Shown piece by piece: positions 33,346 through 45,738 of a stretch of 64,000 nucleotides of DNA. The notes beneath the pieces are model-generated. The model made no database searches. It saw only the letters and a list, made by a program, of their open reading frames with translations, and was not told where the DNA came from. A program made the position numbers and the translations under genes. This DNA is from Ostrinia nubilalis (lineage: Eukaryota; Arthropoda; Insecta; Lepidoptera; Crambidae): NCBI RefSeq assembly GCF_963855985.1, contig NC_087099.1:1580001-1644000 (forward strand). The letters are read 5' to 3'. Position 1 is the stretch's first letter. Each line of letters opens with the position of its first letter.

Positions 33346-33889
33346 AAAAAAAAAAAAAAAAAAAAACATACGGGTCGAATTGAGAACCTCCTCCTTTTTT
33401 GAAGTCGGTTGAAAAGTTTAAGTAAAAACAAGAACTTCCATAGGTCCAAAACCATTTTAAAAACTGCGCCGTTTCCTGAACATTCATAATAATACAAAAA
33501 AACATGTACTTAATGGGCCACTATTTCCTGTAATCGGTCCACTAAAGTGGTAAGTCGGAGATTCCGTTACATGTTTTTGACTTTCTTAGAGTGAATTAAT
33601 ATTGGGAATCCTCTAAGTTTACATTACGTAGAACAGATTTAGAGCATTAACTGGATAGAACATGTTTTTATTCTCAACAAGGAAGCTCTTGCCCTTCATC
33701 ACACCTGGTGGAAACTGATGATTAGGCTGAAGGTGGAAGGAAACTTCAACTACAGAGGAACTATGGCTTCCTACCTCCAAATTCTGGAACACATTGTTAT
33801 TTTAAGTAAGTTTTAATGAACATAAACCAAATATCCCTCCTTCTTCTTCTCACTGTAGTAGGTATTTCAAGGGTAACAGTAAAATGTAA

Positions 33890-34060
33890 CAACTGCCTCT
33901 GTCTTCAAGTGGTAAGAGGTAAGTTTCAGAGGTCCCGGTTTGATTCCCAGTGAAGGTGAAATTTTCTGCTCAGTTTGGTTGGCGATAGGGTTTGATCTAA
34001 GTCTGCCTGGCTAGCAACTCTATTTTCCTAAGTCTGTCACTATAACAATAATGTTAATAG
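33890..34060 (+). mobile_element. tRNA-derived SINE-like sequence in the snapback loop
   Basis: A box B-like cggtttgattccc follows a box A-like tcaagtggtaagagg about 30 bp upstream. Too diverged to be a tRNA gene. Boundaries approximate. Confidence 0.45.
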
Positions 34061-34781
34061 CATTACTGTATTCCGGCATTTGGAGGTAGGAAGCTATAGT
34101 TCCTCTGTAGTTGAAGTTCCCTTCCACCTTCAGCCTAATCATCAGTTTCCGCCAGGTGTGATGAAGGGCAAGAGCTTCCTCGTTGAGAATAAAAACATGT
34201 TCTGTCCAGTTACTGCTCTAAATCTGTTCTACGTAATGTAAACTTAGAGGATTCCCAATATTAATTCACTCTAAGACAGTTAAAAACATGTAACGGAATC
34301 TCCGACTTACCACTTTAGTGGACCGATTACAGGAAATAGTGGCCCATTAAGTACATGTTTTTTTGTATTATTATGAATGTTCAGGAAACGGCGCAGTTTT
34401 TAAAATGGTTTTGGACCTATGGAAATTCTTTTTTTTTACTTAAACTTTTAAGTTGAAGATAGTATTCTGATAAAAGCATAATTTTAATGTTTCTAGCAAA
34501 ACTTTTGTATCTTGAATCAAAGCTAGGAAGGTGATTATTTTTTTTAAACATCTGCAATTAATAACAAATCTGTCGAAAAAAAGAAATCCGAAAAAAGTCA
34601 ACCCAAAAAAAAGAAAAAAATGTTTAAAGCCTACTAGGTCATAAAATTTTAAAATATCACAAAATTAACTCTATCTCCTAAACTAAGCACAATCGTATTA
34701 CATACATGGGGGTGATTTAGGTACACCTTGATGTAAGGAATCTAAATTTTTCTTTTAGACCTCACTGTTTTGGCCACCCTG

Positions 34782-35819
34782 CATAAAGAAATGTTTACCA
34801 ATTTGAAAATACGAGTAACCTAGGTAGGTATATGAGTGACGATCACGCTCGTAGCAACCATAGTAACCGATCGTATAAAAGTAGAAGGGAAATTGTGATA
34901 ATAAATTGAAGTACAAAATTTATATTAACTCTTATTTCTGCTTTTTAATCTCCCACAAAAATATCAATTTACTGTTTTCTATAATTTACTTAAAAGGACA
35001 TAAGTAGGTGTACTTACTTTTCTATATTATCATATTTAAATTCTATCATATACTTAAAGTTAGTAGCATTAACTTAACTTTGCCAACTTTTAGTCCTCGA
35101 CTGAGCTCAAATCGATCGACATCTGAACAACACTCCTCTCTCGTCAAACCCAAGTCTGCCTAAACAGCGCCCAAATCATTGCACACAGTACGCACCGCAC
35201 TCTCCCACAAACCAGCTCATTTCCCCAAAGGAAGCGAAACAAATAGAGTCATTTCCACACATTACCCGAAAAACTGTACAAAGAACTTCCGTCTTTTGTA
35301 CCGACTTCGTTCACGAGAAAACAGCGAGCTTAATAGCGGACAAAAATCAACAAAATAAAGTAAAACGACTTTTAATATGAAATTCTCGTGTGAGAGTGTT
35401 TGTAGCATAACTTCTCCAAACGACTTGACTATTTTTCATACCCCTGCTAAACAGTGTTTGCTGTGTCAGTTAGTAAGTAAATTAAAGTGCAAGCTTAAAA
35501 ACTTCGATTTTTAGATGCCAACAATACAATATACTAATACTCGTACAACATCAATAAGTACTTTCGTTTTTTGGAGTTCTGTAGTAAATAGTACAGCTTT
35601 TACCTGTTTTCTAACACCTAAATTGAAGAGACACTTGTCTGTGTACTCAGTGTTTGTAACTAGTGGTTTCAACTGACTATTTTCTTTTCTAATTTCCAAC
35701 TGGTTGATGGTGGACTATTAAGATGAGATGAGAGAGATTACGGAACCACCAGTGTGCAATATGTATGTCCGGTTCCCAATTTGATGTTTTATTTCAACAT
35801 AGAGTCATACTCGTAGATA
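34782..35819. other. Unannotated sequence
   Basis: No recognised gene. About 35090-35350 is non-repetitive and moderately GC-balanced; nothing could be assigned. Confidence 0.4.
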
Positions 35820-35974
35820 GGCGGTTATTACACTGCGCCGCGCTCCGCCGCGGAGCGCGTTGTCAGTGTAAAGTGCCGCGCGTGTTTTCTATACAAACTG
35901 AAGTACTTGCATACAATGATTAAATCTGTCGCCCCGCGCACCGCGGCGGAGCGCGGCGCAGTGTGATAACCGCC
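35820..35974. mobile_element. GC-rich MITE with 40-bp TIRs
   Basis: The left end ggcggttattacactgcgcc and the reverse complement of the right end ggcggttatcacactgcgcc continue through gcgctccgccgcgg. ATA occurs on both sides (35817-35819, 35975-35977), a possible 3-bp duplication. The centre is AT-richer. Confidence 0.8.
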
Positions 35975-35977
35975 ATA

Positions 35978-37022
35978 GAGTGGCCCCAGCCTCCCTAACC
36001 CGCTCCCTCGCTCGCTCTCACTGTAAAAGAAACCGGGTGTTTAAAGAATATTAGTCTATAAAATGACGAGAATTCGGTTCTCCACTTTGGCAACAGGAAA
36101 AATGAATTTGCCCCCGAATGTCGGCTTCCGTAGTTATTCAAAAATTCGAACGAGAAATGGATTTCGGCGGGAGAACAATAACTTTTATAATATGTATAAA
36201 GGGAAATGCATGTTCTCATACTGAGGTTTTGTGGTGAGGTGTATTTTAAAAGGGTAATGGAAAAGGCGGAATAATTTCGGCAATTTTTGTCTGGTTCCAA
36301 TGGAGTATTAATTCGAAATTATACGATTTCCTTTACGAATGTAATATCACATTTTCTTATTTTCTTCAATTTAATAAAATGATACTTTTATTTCTAAATT
36401 AATATTACCTGCTATAGTAGGCAATATTGATTTAGACATTGTAACTATTACTTTGGTAATTTCAATCTTAACTTGATTTAAAGAAAACTTAAAAAAATAT
36501 AGAATTTCACCAAAAACCTTCGCAAAGTATCGATAATTAACTAGTCCGATGAAATCTGAAACTCGAATCAATTAAAACAAGCTTACAAATCTCAAACTAA
36601 TTGATCAAACAGATTTCAACAGCAAACGCTCCTGTCGTCACAACAAATGGCACTTGGAATCGATATAAATATGGTATTGAATCGACAGACGGCTGTCTAG
36701 ACTTGTAGCTAGAGACGTACCCACTTCCAATTTTTTATTACTGGTTGTTTTTTTGCCGATAGTCAGACAAGAAAAAAGAAAAATTTAAAAGCTCAAAGCG
36801 AAGGAAACGAAGCTCAAAATTAGATTTAAAGCTCCGAGGCAGTCGATTTTCATTAATGTCAAAGATTAACAAACTAATTTTAACATCAAAATCAATTTAA
36901 CAAAACCTTTTCTATGATCTGAGAACAAAACAGTATATTAGTATGGCCGACTCGTGTATGGTATGAGGTACGTGTGAGAAGAACAAAAAAACGTACACTT
37001 GAGGTGTTGGTATATTAGATAC
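35978..37022. other. Unannotated sequence
   Basis: Minus-strand frames at 35995-36300 and 36371-36571 have no recognisable features. No element boundaries seen. Confidence 0.4.
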
Positions 37023-37032
37023 ATAACAGAAT

Positions 37033-37158
37033 CATCATCATCATCATTTCAGCCACAGGACGTCCACTGCTGAACATGAATGACTTCCACATCGCACGGT
37101 TGGTAGCGGCCTGCATCTAGCGCCTTCCTGCTATCTTTATTAGGTCGTCGGTCCACCT
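37033..37158 (-). mobile_element. 5'-truncated RTE-type LINE, ATG tail, 10-bp TSD
   Basis: Flanked by a perfect ataacagaat duplication at 37023-37032 and 37159-37168. Inside, the usual aggcctcccccaatg block is missing after gctgaacat, a small internal deletion. Confidence 0.9.
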
Positions 37159-37168
37159 ATAACAGAAT

Positions 37169-38607
37169 AGCAAACACTTTTGTTATTACATAGAGCTGTA
37201 TTTAGTAGGAATGGTAACTTACAAGTAAGCCCGCTAAAAATAAACAAACTTTGGACACTAAACCATCTAGGTATGTAGTCTCAAACCAAGCAATTAATTA
37301 TGCCGGACTATTCAACTAGTTGGCCGAGAATCTACGGCCTTGCGCATCTCTACCTTCGACGATTAGAACGTGACCTGGGAGACTAGTAGACCTGTGATGC
37401 AACAGCCAACTAACTAGACCTTTTAAAAGCACTATCGTCTATCTCTCACTTTCTTCATACTTAATCCAACCTTTACGACACTAAAGCATACATGCATGCA
37501 GAGTTCGACTAATACCCCTTTAGCTACAGCTTTCAGAGATAAAAGCTACTAATGGAAGATGGAACCAGTAGTCACGAAGTTGCAATTAGATTGACGCGAG
37601 TTACAAAACCCTTTGCCGATAATTTTATATAGTTGCCGGGCTGTAGTGGGGCGTCGAGTCGCTCTTATTCAGCTAAAAGCATTTTTATGAAGAACGGACA
37701 GCTTTTAAAGAGCGCTGTTATTTTGATTTAACGAGTTCAATTAACTACGGAGTACGGAAAACCATTAGGTTTATGACGCTTCGAGAGCATCATATTTGCT
37801 AGTTTATCAGAGGAAATAGTAATGGAAAATACGGTTTTGGTGCAGTTATTTTAAAGAACTGAGTTCTTAAATAATTATTGTTTAAAAATATTTCTATACA
37901 GATAACTGCATCAAAACCTTATTTAATTTTATCAGAAGGCGCGATCTTTTTACCTTTTTCTTTCAAATGCTGACCTAGTTATAGTATAGGGTTTTATTTA
38001 TTTGGAAACAATGTGTTTGCTTCGCTTTTATAAAGTTTCTCTTAAGAAAAATAATACGGTCTTGGAGCCAAGAGTTCTCTTAGGGTAGCGACACCATTTT
38101 CAATTACTTGCATAGTTGCATAGCTCTTATATGAGATTCTGTATTAAGTTTACTTTAAACAAACACTTGAGTGAGCGTTTGCTAACATAGATTTTACAGT
38201 GGTTCTTAGAACAGCAGCATAAAAATCGTACATGCGAGTATATCCATCACTGACAGATTACAGCTGTCAGTCACGTCTGCCTGACATGCGCGACAGCAAT
38301 GGGTTATCTCGCTAACCTGTCCCGCAGTCATTGATTGTTAGGGTTACCTCACATTGGTACTCTGTCAAAACGTAGTTAAGCATTCCACTGTAGTTATAAA
38401 TGTTCGCTAAGTGTTCAACTATGTATAAATATTCACTAAAAGTGATCAAGCATTACGTAAATCGTTGATTTTGGCAGCAGTTTACCAGTATTTTCTTGTC
38501 ATCGCATCTCCTTACTGATCAAGTAGCATTCAAAATGGAAAACTTGCCACGAAAAGCGAGTTAGATTTCAGTGGGAACGTGAGGTGGAAATAGTCCTCTC
38601 TAATTTA
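37169..38607. other. Unannotated sequence
   Basis: No recognised gene, RNA or element. Confidence 0.4.
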
Positions 38608-38700
38608 CTACTTATTTTTCTTTCCAGTCTAAAGACGTCCATTGTTGGACAAAGCCTTTCCAAGAATTTCCAGAACAACCTGTCTGCGTTTCTGCACTAT
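38608..38700 (-). mobile_element. Diverged RTE-type LINE tail
   Basis: gacgtccattgttggacaaa and the following tttccaagaatttccag are diverged forms of the RTE terminal module. No tail repeat or target duplication remains. Confidence 0.5.
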
Positions 38701-39020
38701 CTATGTACTTACATTAATATTGATTTTATCTTAATATTCACACTCCAAGAAAATGAAAACCAGTGAGCGACTATTCCATTCTACGGAGCTGTTTCTCAAA
38801 ATGCATCCACTGTTACAGTATTTGCAACTGCAGTTGTGCCAGTGTGCGGTAGTCGCAAGGCTTATGGCGCAAGTACACTATGTGGCAAATTTTCCAAGTC
38901 GAAGCGTTAGCCCGCACACCGAAGTACGGACGACGCACACAAGGTGGAAGGAGAAAGTAACCAAGATGGTGTTCACACTATTACGTTTTGGTCAATTTCC
39001 CTCATAGTGTAAAGACCGGT

Positions 39021-39357
39021 AATCAAGTATAGTCTGGTCCGTGAGCACGTAGAATTTTGTCCAATGACTCCTAGCTACCCATCCTTATCGCTCGCGCGTA
39101 ATTATGTTGCTATCGCGCTCGCACACTCACTGCAGGTGCCAGTCGCACAGTCGCGACAGCAATATAATTACGCGCGAGCGATAAGGATGGGTAGCTTAGG
39201 GTCATTGGACAAAATTCTACGTGCTCACCGCGAAGCCCACACTCGGCCTCGTCGGCACGCGCACCGACGATCGCCAAACGGCTAGAGTACCTTCTGTACT
39301 CGCCACTCTGCCCGGTGAAGTTGGAAAAGCTCTTCAAGCTACCAGCGCGCGTCCCTT

Positions 39358-39404
<47 letters not shown>

Positions 39405-39419
39405 AGACTATACTTGATT
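39021..39419. mobile_element. MITE carrying a poly(A)-tailed insertion
   Basis: Inverted ends aatcaagtatagtctggt (left) and its complement (right) enclose ~80-bp arms 39039-39118 and 39153-39232, which share gagcacgtagaattttgtcc. The right arm is interrupted just before its tip by a GC-rich, A-tailed sequence (39230-39402). Confidence 0.75.
39230..39402 (+). mobile_element. Poly(A)-tailed retrosequence of unknown origin (A44)
   Basis: About 129 bp of GC-rich sequence ends in 44 consecutive A (39359-39402), the signature of a reverse-transcribed polyadenylated RNA. One frame reads EYLLYSPLCPVKLEKLFKLP. No parent gene or LINE recognised. No target duplication found; a few bases of the host arm seem to be lost. 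Confidence 0.6.
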
Positions 39420-40193
39420 TGCAACTGCAGTTTCGCCAGTGTGCGGCAGTCGCAAGGCTTAGTCGGTCCCCGCTGAGTTATTGTATTTGTATTGTCCGCG
39501 CCACAGCCGGCTTCGGGGTGACACTCGCTCGCCGTTTATCTTCGTGGGAAATCGACTCGGAATGATGTATCGATGTTTTTACACTTTTATAGAGTTCTCT
39601 TGATAGTCAATTGTTAAAAAACTGTAAGCCAGTTCAGCTCTATCTACTGTAGGTTTGTCAGAAAAGTTCATGAGACCTACTAAAATATTAAAAGATCAAT
39701 ATTACGACGTATTATTAGGTCTTATTAGGATACATGTTGAACTTCTTAGACCACTAGTTTCACTTTTCGAAGGGCAGATGGCATGGCGCTTGTCTCTAGT
39801 TAAATCGCGATAATGTCGTTTCAAAACTTGAATTTTGTTTTACTTCTCTGGAATACTACGTTTTTGGATAGTCTTTCCATGAAGTCAACTTTCATTTTGC
39901 TTATGAAACTCATCTTATCCGTAAAAGCTTCTTTATAATTTTGACGTGAAGTTTAAATAATAGATTAACATTTATACGTAGTAACGTATAAATGTTTATT
40001 TATCAACTCACGTCAGTGTGCGACATTCGTAAAGGCTTAGTCGGACTCCGTTGGGTTATTGTATTTGTATTGTTCGCGACACACGGCCGACTCCTGCCGG
40101 CTACAGGATGTCCATTCACATCTTTGATATCCAGTCGAAATGACGTAGGTATCTGTAGGCTACAGAAGTGAAAATATGCTTTTTCTATTCTAA

Positions 40194-40402
40194 TATTTAT
40201 TAAACTATCTATGAAAGCGAAAGGTCACTGATTTACTGACTCACTCACTCATCACGAAATCTCAGAAACTACAAGTGCTGGAGTATCAAATTTTGCAAGG
40301 GAGTTTCTTTTTCTTTCGCTTACTAAGACGGGATTTTGCAAAATTCAGCCCCTAAGGGGGTAAAACGGGATCCACGCGTACGAAGTCCCGTGCGGCCGCT
40401 AG
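40194..40402 (+). mobile_element. Short non-autonomous Helitron (second family)
   Basis: Starts tctattctaatatttattaa and ends cgaagtcccgtgcggccgCTAG before T. Differs in its body from the Helitrons at 16474 and 45552. Confidence 0.7.
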
Positions 40403-42571
40403 TTATAATGTACCTAATATTATAACTAAATATTTTTTTAAAGCATAACGATAGATTTTGATTAAGATTTTAAAATCGTTTAGTACGAGAGGGGACCGTA
40501 AGATACCCTTCGTCACTTGATACTAAAATATGCTCCATGGAACACATTCAGAAAAGTGGTGGTATGCTTGGAAACTCGGTTTAGACTCCGATTAATTAAT
40601 AAATTTGATTTAATTTTATCTATTTCATTATTGTTTTATTTTACATCTTACAATATCAGTGCCCCATTTGCTCGTATTTTATTTATTGAAAATGGAGCTT
40701 TCGCATTAAATAATGAAATATCGAAGCATCTCCACGCTATAGTAATAAATGCAAATCGAATCCGTAATATATTTTTATTAACCTTTGATTAACTGAAAAA
40801 TATAACGGGCTTTTATTAAAAGGAATGTTGTTTGTGATTGTGTTACCGCATCCATCGGCCTGTGCTATTACTAATGGTAATAGCAAGCGTTGCTAATTTC
40901 TATCACTGTGATAGAAATTTAGGTAATTGAAAGAGATAGTGTAACGATTTATTCGTAGAATTAATTTTGATAAATTGACCCGGTGTTTTTTTTGTTTCAG
41001 GGACACGCTTTGCCAGTTCTTCAGGTAGTTATGTCATTTTTATACAAATTCGCTACAATACCTCTTTGAATAACTCTGGCTAGTTGCTTCGTTCGTGCCC
41101 TGCAGTTAAAGAACTATTTTCTTTTATATAAACCTCAATCTCTCCGTATCAATTGGTTAATCAGGCAAAACATAAAAACGTAACAAGGAAACTTTTTTTA
41201 TTATGAATTTTATTTCTTAGACAAGTGATCGACTTCACTTTACTTAATACAGCACCTGACAAAGTGGCTTAAAAAATATCGATTCCATTCGGTACTCGCG
41301 TTTATCTTCCATGCTACAGAGAATCGAGTTGCGAAGAATGATGATATATCGATACTGGTACAATGCGATTATGAAGTTGTGAGAGATGCAACTGCATATC
41401 GAGAAAAATATTTCGATTATACGGCGAAGGGGAATTGTAAGTCAACATTTTATACTAAAATGAAAAAACATTTTGTTGTGTGATAAGTTTTCATCGTGAA
41501 AGTAAAATATACTCATACATGATACAAGAAAATGTTTATAAAAGAAACTTGGAGCTTTAGAGCTTTGAATGTTTGCGGTATAAACAAACATCTAGTTTCA
41601 CGTAAGAGCTAATGAATTCAATTTAGTACTGCAAACTTTGTACATGTTTTTCTATACAACACTCAGTATACAAACACAGAATCACTTTAACAAAATCTTA
41701 TTAACCAACACCGTTCCCTGCAGACCAACTTGTAAATTATTCCATCAAGAAGCTCGTATGTAAAGCGATCATAAACATACTTGTACCTGACGACTCTCTG
41801 GAGCTCGCTTAAAATATTATTAGCTTTCCGAGAACTCTGTGTCATTAGCGACACCGTCTAACGAGAGCTAAAAAGGACTTGACATTTGACACATTATAAT
41901 TAAGTAACGCCATATTGCTATTTATCGATGTCAGTCTTTTAGCAGTAGACTAGCTAATTCAATCTTTAATACCTACAGATCTAAAACAGTTATGTGTGTA
42001 ACTAAGCGATGTAGTTTGGAGACCTATTTGGTTTCTTATAAAATACTTAGCTCTTTCTCAGCATTGGCCTATTTATATTCCCGAAGCAGTGGCCCTACCA
42101 CTACTTAAAGTAAAAGCTTAATTTTGCTGAAAATTAGTGTCACTTATGACTTTTGGACGATGGTAGAGTGTACAGTATGGCTGTTGGAAGTCCATCTTTT
42201 GTATCTTCTTTTTTAAAGGCCGTGGCTTCTACATAGAAACATCATAAGTGGAGTAAAATGTTGCATAAGTTTACCTCACCCTGTATTTGTCAAAGCGCGG
42301 TCTTAACCAGAGAATTATGCAGGTCAGGGGATTCATTGCGGCATTATTGGCTATCAAATGAGTATCTTCCGGGAATTTTATTCGATAAATATTCCTGATA
42401 AACCTTTTACCCTTTCGGTTTCTAGGAAATAACGGAAATTGTTATCATAGCAAACAGTACACCATGTAACACCATCAAATTAAAGACTCTATACGCCAAG
42501 CCGCTGTGATGTCGGCGGCTTTATTTCAAAAGAATCATGTCATCGTCTATAAAGAAGCTCTTGTGCGGTTT
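40403..42571. other. Unannotated sequence
   Basis: A 91-residue plus frame at 40517-40792 is AT-rich without motifs. No repeats with clear ends. Confidence 0.4.
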
Positions 42572-42731
42572 TGTTCTCCAGTCGATGAAGCACCTGAAGT
42601 CGTGCCCTGAGTGCCCTAGCAACTGCACTCGGGAGGATTTGATGAGTGCTACTGACAACGCCACTCTTGTGGCGGAGTTTTGGGCTGACACTGTGTAGGT
42701 TTGTTGTCGACACGAAAAGAAGAAGAAGAAG
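42572..42731 (+). mobile_element. LINE 3' end with GAA tail (plus copy)
   Basis: Sense-strand frame CPECPSNCTREDLMSATDNA continues to EFWADTV and a stop, followed by acacgaaaagaagaagaaga. Inverted relative to its relative at 19117-19280. The Cys pattern C-x2-C-x3-C is visible. Clade unknown. It abuts the next LINE fragment. Confidence 0.55.
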
Positions 42732-42732
42732 A

Positions 42733-43087
42733 AGCTCAAAGTTGCATAGCGTGCTATGAAAAGGGCTATGATCGGTGTTTCTTTACGAGATCAAATCAGA
42801 AATGAGGAGATCCGTAAACGAACTAAAGTCACTGGACAGCCCGACAGATTAGCAAGCTGAAATGGCAATGGATAGCATAGTACGAAGAACTGACGGCCGA
42901 TGGGGCAGCAAGGCTTTGGACTGGAGGCCACGTACCAGAAAACGCAGCGTGGGACGTCCACCTACAAGGTGGACCGACGACCTGATAAAGGTAGCAGGCG
43001 CTGAATGCAGGCTACTGCCAACCGTGCGATGTGGAGGTCATTGGGGGAGGCCTATATTCAGCAGCGGACTGAAATGATGATGATGAT
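42733..43087 (+). pseudogene. RTE-type LINE, C-terminal coding end and ATG tail
   Basis: The longest collinear RTE piece here. It begins RAMKRAMIGVSLRDQIRNEE, shifts frame (stop in QPDRLAS region), then DGRWGSKALDWRPRTRKRSV and GRPPTRWTDDLIKVAGAECR, ending in ggcctatattcagcagcgga and an ATG-repeat tail. These are the last ~110 residues of the reverse transcriptase protein, after the catalytic domain. Not functional. Confidence 0.85.
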
Positions 43088-44906
43088 TTCGTCGACTGTA
43101 CTTTCTTTTACTTTTGACAATATCGCAAAAGTCGACGACTCACGTCGACGGGTCGGGTAGACTGCATTAGGTATATTATTTTTGAGGCAATATCGCCCCC
43201 TATTTACAAGTACATTAGATGCCACACTGCTGAGCTTAAGGTATAGGTCTGTACAACGTTTAACAGAACCTACATGATTATTAATAATAAAGACTAGTTG
43301 CTAAATGTAGTTAATGCGAACATGCAGGATGTCTTGCTTGTCTTGTCTTGACGTACAGATACGTTGTGGATGTCGAACACTGAATGTGGTAAGCTGTATT
43401 GTTGACTGATACAGAGCTATTGCTGTTCCGGGTTTGACTTCCGTTGAGGGTATATGTAAGTGAGATAACGTGGCTATTTCTACGATGAGCCATTGTCAAG
43501 TATAGGTACACAGTTTCAAAATTGTAATTCGTATCTATCTTCCAATTTTTATGAATAGTTTTACTATGCAGTAGATTTGTGTCTACAGCTTGACGTTTCT
43601 GCACTGTTTCTACTTTCATGCTCATCCTCAGACTAGTGGCACGCGGTGTCGTCTGTTAAAGTCGGCTTGAAATTCTTCGTTTACCTTCAAATTCCTCTTG
43701 TCTATTAAGTAAACATAATTGTTCATGGCGCATCCAGCAATGCGCTTTTAGTTCGGTCCGCTCAGATCGCTGACGCTCTGTCGGCTGCAGCCAAACGTCC
43801 ACAATGTGTCTACCTGCTATCGAGATTACCGGAGAATATACTGCAATGATAATGGATATAAATCCATTTTGGCGGTCTATTTGACTTTATATTTTACAAA
43901 AACTATTCACTTATCTAATATACCTATACATACGTCCATAAGCTTGCTGGTCGGTAAAAGATCTCCTAGCGATCTGCTGAAATTATGACGTTCTAATTTT
44001 TGGATTTGAAAAACTTCAAGACGTTTTCCGCAAAAAAATGGGAGAAATATAGCCAAGCGAGAAGTAGCTATTATCACAGAATAATAATAAGTACGTAGCT
44101 ATTATTAACACGTTTATTTATATACGGGTCGAATTGAGAACCTCCTCCTTTTTTTGAAGTCGGTTGAAAATAATCAATGAGAGCTTTTTTTCAACAGAAC
44201 GAAAAAGAAATCAAAATCAAAAATGTGTACTTGTGAAACATAGGTAAACAATATGTTGGTGTTAAAAATTAGGCAGTTAACTTAAACAAAGTTGTGCCAA
44301 GAAGCTAGTGTCACACTTCTTTTTGGCAGGTTTGGCATACGTGAAACTAGATGAGCAGGATAATTTCGGTATTATCCTGGTTTCAGTTACCATTTTCCCT
44401 TAAAAGGAAAGTATATTATGTAATAATGAACCAACTGTATTCCACACGGGCGAAGGGACTTACTTATTCTTGAATACTTTGATCTTCCATTCAAACAAAT
44501 AAATTAATGTAAATTATACAAGCGTATGCAAAACTTTGGGGGACTTAGAGGGCATGGATTCATATTTCAATGGACCGCATGTTCACATTTAATACCAAGT
44601 TTAGGTACATTACTTTAACGAACCTTATAAATGACTTCATGTGTAATTATTACGACTCAATTAGAGTGAAAGGTTTCCTTAATAACTAGGTTTTTGTTAG
44701 TTATAACTGTAAAACTGTGTACAAAAACTAAAAATCAGTCGCTAGTATTTTTACAATCGCGAAACTCGAGAAGAGCTCGACGATATAGCATTTTATTCAA
44801 TAGTTTTTGTATGGAGATCATTTATCGAATAACAACGCGCATATAGACTTATAACTAACACCCTGTATTATGTTCTATTTTACTTTCAGCTAAAAACAAA
44901 ATCTTA
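43088..44906. other. Mostly unannotated; repeat fragment at 44125-44170
   Basis: 44125-44170 (acgggtcgaattgagaacct ... gaagtcggttgaaaa) is a piece of the family inserted at 32636-33411. Otherwise no gene or element recognised. Confidence 0.45.
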
Positions 44907-45372
44907 GGCTGAGTTGCAACACCTTACTTTAACGGTAACCGGTGCATTTTGTATGGATGTTACTGTAAAAGCTCGAATTACGGTTAATCTTAAGATTTAA
45001 GTGTAAGTCTTAGGATTTACCGACATGAGTTGGTAAATGTAAGTATTTCTGAAAATACGACGACTTTTTCGAGCTTTTACCATTCGAATTCAGTATATGC
45101 TAGGTTTTACCTCTGTCAGCTGGTAGATGTTGGTTTTAGTGTCCTAGAAAACAATGAGTAATTCTTAATACTTACTTTCATCAACTATTAGACAAAACAG
45201 GTAGTTACATACATAGTATTATAAAGGTATCTTAGGTATCATATTATGATAGTAATAAGTACAGTAATTAAATTAAATTATTTGCAATCATTTCTTTTTC
45301 TTGTGTTTTGGTGTTCACATTTTTACTGTTTCCTTTTTTTATTATTTCTGACTTTTAATTAGTAAGATTATA

Positions 45373-45443
45373 ACAAAAATGATAATACCATGGAGTCCAT
45401 GGTATTATAATTTTTGTTATTTCGTCCATGGCATGGACGAAAT
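45373..45443. repeat. Two back-to-back palindromes
   Basis: 45373-45420: aacaaaaatgataataccat and its complement meet at tggagtcca. Immediately after, 45419-45443, atttcgtccatggcatggac-gaaat is a second, near-continuous palindrome. Confidence 0.75.
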
Positions 45444-45551
45444 GTGAAGTGGAAAAAATCGGAATTATAATAACCCAGCATTGATAGTAGCGCATACCTG
45501 TAAATATCATATCTAGCCTATCTAGGACACTGAAATTTTGTACTTCATGCA

Positions 45552-45738
45552 TCCTACTAATATTATAAACGCGAAAGTTTGTGTGGATGTTTGTTACTCT
45601 TTTCAAGCAAAAACTACTGAACTGATTTTGATGAAACTTTACAGTATTATTGTTTATAACCCAGAATAACATATAGGCTATAATTTATGGCGATCTGTGA
45701 CAAATTAAATTTCACGCGGGTGAAGCCGCGGGCAAAAG
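45552..45738 (+). mobile_element. Short non-autonomous Helitron nested in the 44907 element
   Basis: tcctactaatattataaacg start, cacgcgggtgaagccgcggg hairpin and gcaaaag at the end; the final CTAG is missing here. It closely resembles 16474-16665. Confidence 0.8.

Larger units (their letters stand above)
32636..33411 (-). mobile_element. Interspersed repeat inserted in the snapback arm
   Basis: Bounded by ttttcaac on the left and ggttgaaaag on the right. The minus strand begins ttttcaaccgacttc and contains ggaggaggttctcaattcga and an A/T-tract. A fragment of the same family is at 44125-44170. It includes a long palindrome (32648-32904) and a tandem array (33021-33345). I recognise it as a common lepidopteran repeat but cannot classify it. 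Confidence 0.65.
32313..34781. mobile_element. 2.5-kb snapback element with CAGGGTGGCC ends
   Basis: Left arm 32313-32635 plus 33412-about 33795 pairs with right arm about 34072-34781, beginning cagggtggccaaaacagtga on both strands. The left arm is broken by a ~776-bp repeat insertion (32636-33411), which is absent from the right arm. The loop carries a tRNA-like SINE piece. No transposase. Confidence 0.8.
38818..40105. repeat. Three copies of a short repeat about 600 bp apart
   Basis: tttgcaactgcagt...ccagtgtgcgg...gtcgcaaggctt occurs at about 38820 and 39417. A third partial copy (cagtgtgcgacattcgtaaa) is at about 40015. The second and third also share gttattgtatttgtattgt. The spacings are near 600 bp. 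Confidence 0.6.

Noticed and set aside
40517..40792. 91-residue open frame as a small gene
   Set aside because: AT-rich, hydrophobic by composition, no motif, no supporting signals.
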